Assembly: GCA_036925085.1 (NCBI GenBank)
Contig: JAUPFP010000134.1
Span: 124,001-188,000, forward strand
Length of the DNA stretch: 64,000 bases
Reading direction: 5' to 3'
Origin: Brachycybe producta
Taxonomy: Eukaryota > Arthropoda > Diplopoda > Playtdesmida > Andrognathidae
Under the pieces are notes generated by a model that ran no database searches, had not been told where the DNA came from, and worked only from the letters and a program-made list of their open reading frames with translations. The translations under genes were made by a program, and so were the position numbers. Positions 50,581 through 62,621 of the stretch are shown here, piece after piece. Within the stretch, counting starts at the first letter, position 1. Each line of letters begins with the position of its first letter.

Positions 50581-52670
50581 TTCAACTTCACTTTCAAGTT
50601 CAACTTCAAATTCAACTTCAACTTCAACTTCAAATTCAACTTCAATTTTAACTTCAATTTCAACTTCAATTTCAACTTCAATTTCAACTTCAATTTCAAC
50701 TTCAATTTCAACTTCAATTTTAACTTCAATTTCAACTTCAATTTCAACTTCAATTTCAACTTCAATTTCAACTCCAATTTCAACTTCAATTTCAACTTCA
50801 ATTTCAACTTCAATTTCAACTTCAATTTCAACTTCAATTTCAACTTCAATTTCAACTTCAATTTCAACTTCAGTTTCAATTTCAATTTTAACTTGAATTT
50901 CAACTTCAATTTCAACTTCAATTACAACTTCAACTTCAATATTCAAACTTAACTTGAACTTCAACTTAAATTCAACTTCAACTTCAACTTCAATTTCAAC
51001 TTCAAGTTCAATTTCAATTTCAATTTCAACTTCCAATTTCAACTTCAATTTCAACTTCAATTTCAACTCCAATTTCAACTTCAATTTCAACTTCAATTTC
51101 AACTTCAATTTCAACTTCAATTTCAACTTCAACTTCAACTTCAAATTCAACTTCAATTTTAACTTCAATTTCAACTTCAATTTCAACTTCAATTTCAACT
51201 TCAATTTCAACTTCAATTTTAACTTCAATTTCAACTTCAATTTCAACTTCAATTTCAACTTCAATTTCAACTCCAATTTCAACTTCAATTTCAACTTCAA
51301 TTTCAACTTCAATTTCAACTTCAATTTCAACTTCAATTTCAACTTCAATTTCAACTTCAATTTCAACTTCAATTTCAACTTCAACTTCAACTTCAATTTC
51401 AACTTCAAGTTCAATTTCAATTTCAATTTCAACTTTCAATTTCAACTTCAATTTCAACTTCAATTTCAACTTCAATTTCAACTTCAAATTCAACTCCAAT
51501 TTCAACTTCAATTTCAACTTCAATTTCAACTTCAATTTCAACTTCAATTTCAACTTCAGTTTCAACTTCAATTTCAACTTTAATTTCAACTTCAATTTCA
51601 ACTTCAATTTCAACTTCAACTTCAACTTCAACTTCACTTTCAAGTTCAACTTCAAATTCAACTTCAACTTCAACTTCAAATTCAACTTCAATTTTAACTT
51701 CAATTTCAACTTCAATTTCAACTTCAATTTCAACTTCAATTTCAACTTCAATTTCAACTTCAATTTTAACTTCAATTTCAACTTCAATTTCAACTTCAAT
51801 TTCAACTTCAATTTCAACTCCAATTTCAACTTCAATTTCAACTTCAATTTCAACTTCAATTTCAACTTCAATTTCAACTTCAATTTCAACTTCAATTTCA
51901 ACTTCAATTTCAACTTCAGTTTCAATTTCAATTTTAACTTGAATTTCAACTTCAATTTCAACTTCAATTACAACTTCAACTTCAATATTCAAACTTAACT
52001 TGAACTTCAACTTAAATTCAACTTCAACTTCAACTTCAATTTCAACTTCAAGTTCAATTTCAATTTCAATTTCAACTTCCAATTTCAACTTCAATTTCAA
52101 CTTCAATTTCAACTCCAATTTCAACTTCAATTTCAACTTCAATTTCAACTTCAATTTCAACTTCAATTTCAACTTCAGTTTCAACTTCAATTTCAACTTT
52201 AATTTCAACTTCAATTTCAACTTCAATTTCAACTTCAATTGCAACTTCAATTTCAACTTCAATTTCAACTTCAATTTCAACTTCAATTTCAACTTTAATT
52301 TCAACTTCAAATTCAACTTCAATTTCAACTTCAATTTTAACTTCAATTTCAATTTCAATTTCAACTTCAATTTCAACTTCAATTTCAACTTCAATTTCAA
52401 CTTCAATTTCAACTTCAATTTCAACTTCAATTTCAACTTCAATTTCAACTTCAATTTCAACTTCAATTTCAACTTCAATTTCAACTTCAATTTCAACTTC
52501 AATTTCAACTTCAAATTCAACTTCAATTTCAACTTCAATTTCAACTTCAAATTCAACTTCAATTTCAACTTCAATTTCAACTTCAATTTTAACTTCAATT
52601 TCAACTTCAATTTCAACTTCAATTTCAACTTCAATTTCAATGTCAATTTCAACTTCAATTTCAACTTCAA
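50581..52670 (+). repeat. 1,046-bp-offset tandem duplication with a truncated L1
   Basis: Positions 50,581 to about 51,120 recur at 51,627 to about 52,166. The H blocks (50,921/51,967) and CTTCCAATTT variants (51,031/52,077) keep the 1,046-bp offset. Near 51,617 the front of L1 and its ATTGCAAC leader are missing: the array passes from AACTTTAATTT and three ordinary units straight into the CTTCAAC hexamer run and CACTTTCAAG tail. Confidence 0.8.
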
Positions 52671-52744
52671 TTTCAACTTCAATTTCAACTTCAATTTCAA
52701 CTTCAATTTCAACTTCAATTTCAACTTCAATTTCAACTTCAATT

Positions 52745-53670
52745 TCTACTTCAATTTCAACTTCAATTTCAACTTCAATTTCAACTTCAATTTCAACTTC
52801 AATTTCAACTTCAATTTTAACTTCAATTTCAACTTCAATTTCAACTTCAATTTCAACTTCAATTTCAACTCCAATTTCAACTTCAATTTCAACTTCAATT
52901 TCAACTTCAATTTCAACTTCAATTTCAACTTCAATTTCAACTTCAACTTCAACTTCAATTTCAACTTCAAGTTCAATTTCAATTTCAATTTCAACTTTCA
53001 ATTTCAACTTCAATTTCAACTTCAATTTCAACTTCAAATTCAACTCCAATTTCAACTTCAATTTCAACTTCAATTTCAACTTCAATTTCAACTTCAATTT
53101 CAACTTCAATTTCAACTTCAGTTTCAACTTCAATTTCAACTTTAATTTCAACTTCAATTTCAACTTCAATTTCAACTTCAATTTCAACTTCAACTTCAAC
53201 TTCAATTTCAACTTCAATTTCAACTTCAATTTCTACTTCAATTTCAACTTCAATTTCAACTTCAATTTCAACTTCAATTTCAACTTCAATTTCAACTTCA
53301 ATTTTAACTTCAATTTCAACTTCAATTTCAACTTCAATTTCAACTTCAATTTCAACTCCAATTTCAACTTCAATTTCAACTTCAATTTCAACTTCAATTT
53401 CAACTTCAATTTCAACTTCAATTTCAACTTCAACTTCAACTTCAATTTCAACTTCAAGTTCAATTTCAATTTCAATTTCAACTTTCAATTTCAACTTCAA
53501 TTTCAACTTCAATTTCAACTTCAAATTCAACTCCAATTTCAACTTCAATTTCAACTTCAATTTCAACTTCAATTTCAACTTCAATTTCAACTTCAATTTC
53601 AACTTCAGTTTCAACTTCAATTTCAACTTTAATTTCAACTTCAATTTCAACTTCAATTTCAACTTCAATT
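52745..53670 (+). repeat. 487-bp tandem duplication of an E-led module
   Basis: The module from CTACTTC through TTTTAAC, CTCCAATTT, CAAGTTC, AACTTTCAATTT, CAAATTCAACTCC and CAGTTTC is present at 52,745-53,183 and again at 53,232-53,670. The second copy runs on to ATTGCAAC and L1 at 53,712. The same module heads E-led segments at 39,338, 41,788, 43,575 and 46,030. Confidence 0.78.
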
Positions 53671-53711
53671 GCAACTTCAATTTCAACTTCAATTTCAATT
53701 TCAATTTTAAC

Positions 53712-55019
53712 TTGAACTTCAACTTAATTTCAACTTCAACTTCAACTTCACTTTCAAGTTCAACTTCAAATTCAACTTCAACTTCAACTTCAAATTCAAC
53801 TTCAATTTTAACTTCAATTTCAACTTCAATTTCAACTTCAATTTCAACTTCAATTTCAACTTCAATTTCAACTTCAATTTTAACTTCAATTTCAACTTCA
53901 ATTTCAACTTCAATTTCAACTTCAATTTCAACTCCAATTTCAACTTCAATTTCAACTTCAATTTCAACTTCAATTTCAACTTCAATTTCAACTTCAATTT
54001 CAACTTCAATTTCAACTTCAATTTCAACTTCAATTTCAACTTCAATTTCAACTTCAATTTCAACTTCAATTTCAACTCCAATTTCAACTTCAATTTCAAC
54101 TTCAATTTCAACTTCAATTTCAACTTCAATTTCAACTTCAATTTCAACTTCAATTTTAACTTCAATTTCAACTTCAATTTCAACTTCAATTTCAACTTCA
54201 ATTTCAACTCCAATTTCAACTTCAATTTCAACTTCAATTTCAACTTCAATTTCAACTTCAATTTCAACTTCAATTTCAACTTCAATTTCAACTTCAACTT
54301 CAACTTCAATTTCAACTTCAAGTTCAATTTCAATTTCAATTTCAACTTTCAATTTCAACTTCAATTTCAACTTCAATTTCAACTTCAATTTCAACTTCAA
54401 ATTCAACTCCAATTTCAACTTCAATTTCAACTTCAATTTCAACTTCAATTTCAACTTTAATTTCAACTTCAATTTCAACTTCAATTTCAACTTCAATTGC
54501 AACTTCAATTTCAACTTCAATTTCAATTTCAATTTTAACTTGAACTTCAACTTAATTTCAACTTCAACTTCAACTTCACTTTCAAGTTCAACTTCAAATT
54601 CAACTTCAACTTCAACTTCAAATTCAACTTCAATTTTAACTTCAATTTCAACTTCAATTTCAACTTCAATTTCAACTTCAATTTCAACTTCAATTTCAAC
54701 TTCAATTTTAACTTCAATTTCAACTTCAATTTCAACTTCAATTTCAACTTCAATTTCAACTCCAATTTCAATTTCAATTTCAACTTCAATTTCAACTTCA
54801 ATTTCAACTTCAATTTCAACTTCAATTTCAACTTCAATTTCAACTTCAATTTCAACTTCAATTTCAACTTCAATTTCAACTTCAATTTCAACTTCAATTT
54901 CAACTTCAATTTCAACTTCAATTTCAACTTCAATTTCAACTCCAATTTCAACTTCAATTTCAACTTCAATTTCAACTTCAATTTCAACTTCAATTTCAAC
55001 TTCAATTTCAACTTCAATT
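53712..55019 (+). repeat. Two L1 subunits (53,712 and 54,540)
   Basis: The first subunit has the L1 tail, TTTTAAC, two CTCCAATTT landmarks 144 bp apart with a further TTTTAAC unit, CAAGTTC and CAAATTCAACTCC. It lacks the CAGTTTC landmark usual before AACTTTAATTT, so the interval is only 828 bp. The second subunit runs as long pure 12-mer tracts with two CTCCAATTT units into the E variant near 55,020. Confidence 0.72.
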
Positions 55020-55089
55020 TCTACTTCAATTTCAACTTCAATTTCAACTTCAATTTCAACTTCAATTTCAACTTCAATTTCAACTTCAA

Positions 55090-55297
55090 TTTTAATTTCA
55101 AATTCAACTTAAACTTCAATTTCAAACTTAACTTCAACTTCAACTTAACTTCAACTTTAACTTCAACTTCACTTTCAAATTCAACTTCAAATTCATCTTC
55201 AACTTAACTTCAACTTCAACTTCAACTTCACTTTCAAGTTCAACTTCAAATTCATCTTCAACTTTAACTTCAATTAAACTTAAACTTCAATTTTAAC
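55090..55297 (+). repeat. C block (copy 3)
   Basis: It has the same landmark order as at 19,630 and 49,215, with CTTTAACTTCAATTAAAC and CTTAAACTTC at its right end. It lies 70 bp after the E variant and about 290 bp before L1 at 55,581. Confidence 0.82.
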
Positions 55298-56077
55298 TTC
55301 AATTTCAACTTCAATTTCAACTTCAATTTCAACTTCAATTTCAACTTCAAGTTCAATTTCAATTTCAATTTCAACTTTCAATTTCAACTTCAATTTCAAC
55401 TTCAATTTCAACTTCAATTTCATCTCCAATTTCAACTTCAATTTCAACTTCAATTTCAACTTCAATTTCAACTTCAGTTTCAACTACAATTTCAACTTTA
55501 ATTTCAACTTCAAATTCAACTTTGATTTCATCTTCAATTTCAACTTCAACTTCAACTTCAATTTCAATTTCAATTTTAACTTGAACTTCAACTTAACTTC
55601 AACTTCAACTTCAACTTCACTTTCAAGTTCAACTTCAAATTCAACTTCATCTTCAACTTCAAATTCAACTTCAATTTTAACTTCAATTTCAACTTCAATT
55701 TCAACTTCAATTTCAACTTCAATTTCAACTTCAATTTCAACTTCAATTTTAACTTCAATTTCAACTTCAATTTCAACTTCAATTTCAACTTCAATTTCAA
55801 CTCCAATTTCAACTTCAATTTCAACTTCAATTTCAACTTCAATTTCAACTTCAATTTCAACTTCAATTTCAACTTCAATTTCAACTTCAATTTCAACTTC
55901 AATTTCAACTTCAATTTCAACTTCAATTTCAACTTCAATTTCAACTTCAATTTCAACTTCAATTTCAACTTCAGTTTCAACTTCAATTTCAACTTTAATT
56001 TCAACTTCAAATTCAACTTTGATTTCATCTTCAATTTCAACTTCAACTTCAACTTCAATTTCAATTTCAATTTTAAC

Positions 56078-56178
56078 TTGAACTTCAACTTAACTTCAAC
56101 TTCAACTTCAACTTCACTTTCAAGTTCAACTTCAAATTCAACTTCAATTTCAACTTCAATTTCAATTTCAATTTTAAC
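56078..56178 (+). repeat. 101-bp L1 doublet
   Basis: L1 at 56,078 is followed by a shortened tail and then by the constant pre-L1 stretch and a second L1 at 56,179. The same 101-bp doublet occurs at 63,680/63,781, differing by one A/T change (CAATTTC near 56,148 against CAAATTC near 63,750). Confidence 0.85.
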
Positions 56179-58104
56179 TTGAACTTCAACTTAACTTCAA
56201 CTTCAACTTCAACTTCACTTTCAAGTTCAACTTCAAATTCAACTTCAACTTCAACTTCAAATTCAACTTCAATTTTAACTTCAATTTCAACTTCAATTTC
56301 AACTTCAATTTCAACTTCAATTTCAACTTCAATTTCAACTTCAACTTCAACTTCAATTTCAACTTCAAGTTCAATTTCAATTTCAATTTTAACTTTCAAT
56401 TTCAACTTCAATTTCAACTTCAATTTCAACTCCAATTTCAACTTCAATTTCAACTTCAATTTCAACTTCAATTTCAACTTCAGTTTCAACTTCAATTTCA
56501 ACTTTAATTTCAACTTGAATTTCAACTTGAATTTCAACTTCAATTGCAACTTCAATTTCAACTTCAATTTCAACTTCAATTTCAACTGAAATTTCAACTT
56601 CAATTTCAACTTCAATTTCAACTTCAAATTCAACTTCAATTTCAACTTCAATTTTAACTTCAATTTCAATTTCAATTTCAACTTCAATTTCAACTTCAAT
56701 TTCAACTTCAATTTCAACTTCAATTTCAACTTCAATTTCAACTTCAATTTCAACTTCAATTTCAACTTCAATTTCAACTTCAATTTCAACTTCAATTTCA
56801 ACTTCAATTTCAACTTCAATTTCAACTTCAATTTCAACTTCAATTTCAACTTCAATTTCAACTTCAATTTCAACTTCAATTTCTACTTCAATTTCAACTT
56901 CAATTTCAACTTCAATTTCAACTTCAATTTCAACTTCAATTTCAACTTCAATTTCAACTTCAATTTCAACTTCAATTTTAATTTCAAATTCAACTTAAAC
57001 TTCAATTTCAAACTTAACTTCAACTTCAACTTAACTTCAACTTTAACTTTCAATTTCAACTTCAATTTCAACTTCAATTTCATCTCCAATTTCAACTTCA
57101 ATTTCAACTTCAATTTCAACTTCAATTTCAACTTCAGTTTCAACTTCAATTTCAACTTTAATTTCAACTTCAATTTCAACTTCAATTTCAACTTCAATTG
57201 CAACTTCAATTTCAACTTCAATTTCAATTTCAATTTTAACTTGAACTTCAACTTAACTTCAACTTCAACTTCAACTTCACTTTCAAGTTCAACTTCAAAT
57301 TCAACTTCAACTTCAACTTCAAATTCAACTTCAATTTTAACTTCAATTTCAACTTCAATTTCAACTTCAATTTCAACTTCAATTTCAACTTCAATTTTAA
57401 CTTCAATTTCAACTTCAATTTCAACTTCAATTTCAACTTCAATTTCAACTCCAATTTCAACTTCAATTTCAACTTCAATTTCAACTTCAATTTCAACTTC
57501 AATTTCAACTTCAATTTCAAATTCAATTTCAACTTCAATTTCAACTTCAATTTCAACTTCAATTTCAACTTCAATTTCAACTTCAATTTCAACTCCAATT
57601 TCAACTTCAATTTCAACTTCAATTTCAACTTCAATTTCAACTTCAATTTCAACTTCAATTTCAACTTCAATTTTAACTTCAATTTCAACTTCAATTTCAA
57701 CTTCAATTTCAACTTCAATTTCAACTCCAATTTCAACTTCAATTTCAACTTCAATTTCAACTTCAATTTCAACTTCAATTTCAACTTCAATTTCAACTTC
57801 AACTTCAACTTCAATTTCAACTTCAAGTTCAATTTCAATTTCAATTTCAACTTTCAATTTCAACTTCAATTTCAACTTCAATTTCAACTTCAATTTCAAC
57901 TTCAAATTCAACTCCAATTTCAACTTCAATTTCAACTTCAATTTCAACTTCAATTTCAACTTCAATTTCAACTTCAATTTCAACTTCAATTTCAACTTCA
58001 GTTTCAACTTCAATTTCAACTTTAATTTCAAATTCAATTTCAACTTCAATTTCAACTTCAATTGCAACTTCAATTTCAACTTCAATTTCAATTTCAATTT
58101 TAAC

Positions 58105-61100
58105 TTGAACTTCAACTTAATTTCAACTTCAACTTCAACTTCACTTTCAAGTTCAACTTCAAATTCAACTTCAACTTCAACTTCAAATTCAACTTCAATT
58201 TTAACTTCAATTTCAACTTCAATTTCAACTTCAATTTCAACTTCAATTTCAACTTCAATTTCAACTTCAATTTTAACTTCAATTTCAACTTCAATTTCAA
58301 CTTCAATTTCAACTTCAATTTCAACTCCAATTTCAACTTCAATTTCAACTTCAATTTCAACTTCAATTTCAACTTCAATTTCAACTTCAAATTCAACTCC
58401 AATTTCAACTTCAATTTCAACTTCAATTTCAACTTCAATTTCAACTTCAATTTCAACTTCAATTTCAACTTCAATTTCAACTTCAGTTTCAACTTCAATT
58501 TCAACTTTAATTTCAAATTCAATTTCAACTTCAATTTCAACTTCAATTGCAACTTCAATTTCAACTTCAATTTCAATTTCAATTTTAACTTGAACTTCAA
58601 CTTAATTTCAACTTCAACTTCAACTTCACTTTCAAGTTCAACTTCAAATTCAACTTCAACTTCAACTTCAAATTCAACTTCAATTTTAACTTCAATTTCA
58701 ACTTCAATTTCAACTTCAATTTCAACTTCAAATTCAACTTCAATTTCAACTTCAATTTTAACTTCAATTTCAACTTCAATTTCAACTTCAATTTCAACTT
58801 CAATTTCAACTCCAATTTCAACTTCAATTTCAACTTCAATTTCAACTTAAATTTCAACTTCAATTTCAACTTCAATTTCAACTTCAATTTCAACTTCAAT
58901 TTCAACTTCAATTTCAACTTCAATTTCAACTTCAATTTCAACTTCAGTTTCAATTTCAATTTTAACTTGAATTTCAACTTCAATTTCAACTTCAATTTCA
59001 ACTTCAATTACAACTTCAACTTCAATATTCAAACTTAACTTGAACTTCAACTTAAATTCAACTTCAACTTCAACTTCAATTTCAACTTCAAGTTCAATTT
59101 CAATTTCAATTTCAACTTCCAATTTCAACTTCAATTTCAACTTCAATTTCAACTCCAATTTCAACTTCAATTTCAACTTCAATTTCAACTTCAATTTCAA
59201 CTTCAATTTCAAATTCAGTTTCAACTTCAATTTCAACTTTAATTTCAACTTCAATTTCAACTTCAATTTCAACTTCAATTGCAACTTCAATTTCAACTTC
59301 AATTTCAACTTCAATTTCAACTTCAATTTCAACTTCAATTTCAACTTCAATTTCAACTTCACTTTCAACTTCAAATTCAACTTCAATTTCAACTTCAATT
59401 TTAACTTCAATTTCAATTTCAATTTCAACTTCAATTTCAACTTCAATTTCAACTTCAATTTCAACTTCAATTTCAACTTCAATTTCAACTTCAATTTCAA
59501 CTTCAATTTCAACTTCAATTTCAACTTCAATTTCAACTTCAATTTCAACTTCAAATTCAACTTCAATTTCAACTTCAATTTCAACTTCAAATTCAACTTC
59601 AATTTCAACTTCAATTTCAACTTCAATTTCAACTTCAATTTCAACTTCAGTTTCAACTTCAATTTCAACTTTAATTTCAAATTCAATTTCAACTTCAATT
59701 TCAACTTCAATTGCAACTTCAATTTCAACTTCAATTTCAATTTCAATTTTAACTTGAACTTCAACTTAATTTCAACTTCAACTTCAACTTCACTTTCAAG
59801 TTCAACTTCAAATTCAACTTCAACTTCAACTTCAAATTCAACTTCAATTTTAACTTCAATTTCAACTTCAATTTCAACTTCAATTTCAACTTCAATTTCA
59901 ACTTCAATTTCAACTTCAATTTTAACTTCAATTTCAACTTCAATTTCAACTTCAATTTCAACTTCAATTTCAACTCCAATTTCAACTTCAATTTCAACTT
60001 CAATTTCAACTTCAATTTCAACTTCAATTTCAACTTCAAATTCAACTCCAATTTCAACTTCAATTTCAACTTCAATTTCAACTTCAATTTCAACTTCAAT
60101 TTCAACTTCAATTTCAACTTCAATTTCAACTTCAGTTTCAACTTCAATTTCAACTTTAATTTCAAATTCAATTTCAACTTCAATTTCAACTTCAATTGCA
60201 ACTTCAATTTCAACTTCAATTTCAATTTCAATTTTAACTTGAACTTCAACTTAATTTCAACTTCAACTTCAACTTCACTTTCAAGTTCAACTTCAAATTC
60301 AACTTCAACTTCAACTTCAAATTCAACTTCAATTTTAACTTCAATTTCAACTTCAATTTCAACTTCAATTTCAACTTCAATTTCAACTTCAATTTCAACT
60401 TCAATTTTAACTTCAATTTCAACTTCAATTTCAACTTCAATTTCAACTTCAATTTCAACTCCAATTTCAACTTCAATTTCAACTTCAATTTCAACTTAAA
60501 TTTCAACTTCAATTTCAACTTCAATTTCAACTTCAATTTCAACTTCAATTTCAACTTCAATTTCAACTTCAATTTCAACTTCAATTTCAACTTCAGTTTC
60601 AATTTCAATTTTAACTTGAATTTCAACTTCAATTTCAACTTCAATTTCAACTTCAATTACAACTTCAACTTCAATATTCAAACTTAACTTGAACTTCAAC
60701 TTAAATTCAACTTCAACTTCAACTTCAATTTCAACTTCAAGTTCAATTTCAATTTCAATTTCAACTTCCAATTTCAACTTCAATTTCAACTTCAATTTCA
60801 ACTCCAATTTCAACTTCAATTTCAACTTCAATTTCAACTTCAATTTCAACTTCAATTTCAAATTCAGTTTCAACTTCAATTTCAACTTTAATTTCAACTT
60901 CAATTTCAACTTCAATTTCAACTTCAATTGCAACTTCAATTTCAACTTCAATTTCAACTTCAATTTCAACTTCAATTTCAACTTCAATTTCAACTTCAAT
61001 TTCAACTTCACTTTCAACTTCAAATTCAACTTCAATTTCAACTTCAATTTTAACTTCAATTTCAATTTCAATTTCAACTTCAATTTCAACTTCAATTTCA

Positions 61101-61378
61101 ACTTCAATTTCAACTTCAATTTCAACTTCAATTTCAACTTCAATTTCAACTTCAATTTCAACTTCAATTTCAACTTCAATTTCAACTTCAATTTCAACTT
61201 CAATTTCAACTTCAATTTCAACTTCAATTTCAACTTCAAATTCAACTTCAATTTCAACTTCAATTTCAACTTCAAATTCAACTTCAATTTCAACTTCAAT
61301 TTCAACTTCAATTTCAACTTCAATTTCAACTTCAATTGCAACTTCAATTTCAACTTCAATTTCAATTTCAATTTTAAC
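58105..61378 (+). repeat. Tandem pair of about 1.65-kb units
   Basis: L1 intervals run 485, 1,164, 485, 1,140 bp (58,105, 58,590, 59,754, 60,239, 61,379), so a two-subunit unit is present twice. The first 1,649 bp repeats exactly at the level of landmarks, including CAAATTCAACTCC near 58,388/60,037 and TTTCAAATTCAATTTC near 58,510/60,159. The second copy ends differently because its last part lacks CAGTTTC and AACTTTAATTT. A third partial copy of the H-led half follows (61,808 onward). Confidence 0.8.
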
Positions 61379-62621
61379 TTGAACTTCAACTTAATTTCAA
61401 CTTCAACTTCAACTTCACTTTCAAGTTCAACTTCAAATTCAACTTCAACTTCAACTTCAAATTCAACTTCAATTTTAACTTCAATTTCAACTTCAATTTC
61501 AACTTCAATTTCAACTTCAATTTCAACTTCAATTTCAACTTCAATTTTAACTTCAATTTCAACTTCAATTTCAACTTCAATTTCAACTTCAATTTCAACT
61601 CCAATTTCAACTTCAATTTCAACTTCAATTTCAACTTCAATTTCAACTTCAATTTCAACTTCAATTTCAACTTCAATTTCAACTTCAATTTCAACTTCAA
61701 TTTCAACTTCAATTTCAACTTCAATTTCAACTTCAATTTCAACTTCAGTTTCAATTTCAATTTTAACTTGAATTTCAACTTCAATTTCAACTTCAATTTC
61801 AACTTCAATTACAACTTCAACTTCAATATTCAAACTTAACTTGAACTTCAACTTAAATTCAACTTCAACTTCAACTTCAATTTCAACTTCAAGTTCAATT
61901 TCAATTTCAATTTCAACTTCCAATTTCAACTTCAATTTCAACTTCAATTTCAACTCCAATTTCAACTTCAATTTCAACTTCAATTTCAACTTCAATTTCA
62001 ACTTCAATTTCAAATTCAGTTTCAACTTCAATTTCAACTTTAATTTCAACTTCAATTTCAACTTCAATTTCAACTTCAATTGCAACTTCAATTTCAACTT
62101 CAATTTCAACTTCAATTTCAACTTCAATTTCAACTTCAATTTCAACTTCAATTTCAACTTCACTTTCAACTTCAAATTCAACTTCAATTTCAACTTCAAT
62201 TTTAACTTCAATTTCAATTTCAATTTCAACTTCAATTTCAACTTCAATTTCAACTTCAATTTCAACTTCAATTTCAACTTCAATTTCAACTTCAATTTCA
62301 ACTTCAATTTCAACTTCAATTTCAACTTCAATTTCAACTTCAATTTCAACTTCAATTTCAACTTCAATTTCAACTTCAATTTCAACTTCAAATTCAACTT
62401 CAATTTCAACTTCAATTTCAACTTCAAATTCAACTTCAATTTCAACTTCAATTTCAACTTCAATTTTAACTTCAATTTCAACTTCAATTTCAACTTCAAT
62501 TTCAACTTCAATTTCAATGTCAATTTCAACTTCAATTTCAACTTCAATTTCAACTTCAATTTCAACTTCAATTTCAACTTCAATTTCAACTTCAATTTCA
62601 ACTTCAATTTCAACTTCAATT

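Larger units (their letters stand above)
55020..62621 (+). repeat. 7,602-bp higher-order unit headed by a C block
   Basis: This unit starts at an E variant, passes a C block and two TTTGATTTCATC modules, then L1 sites at 55,581, 56,078, 56,179, 57,241, 58,105, 58,590, 59,754, 60,239 and 61,379. It ends where the next E variant and C block begin. Everything visible after 62,622 repeats its start at a constant offset of 7,602 bp. Confidence 0.85.
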
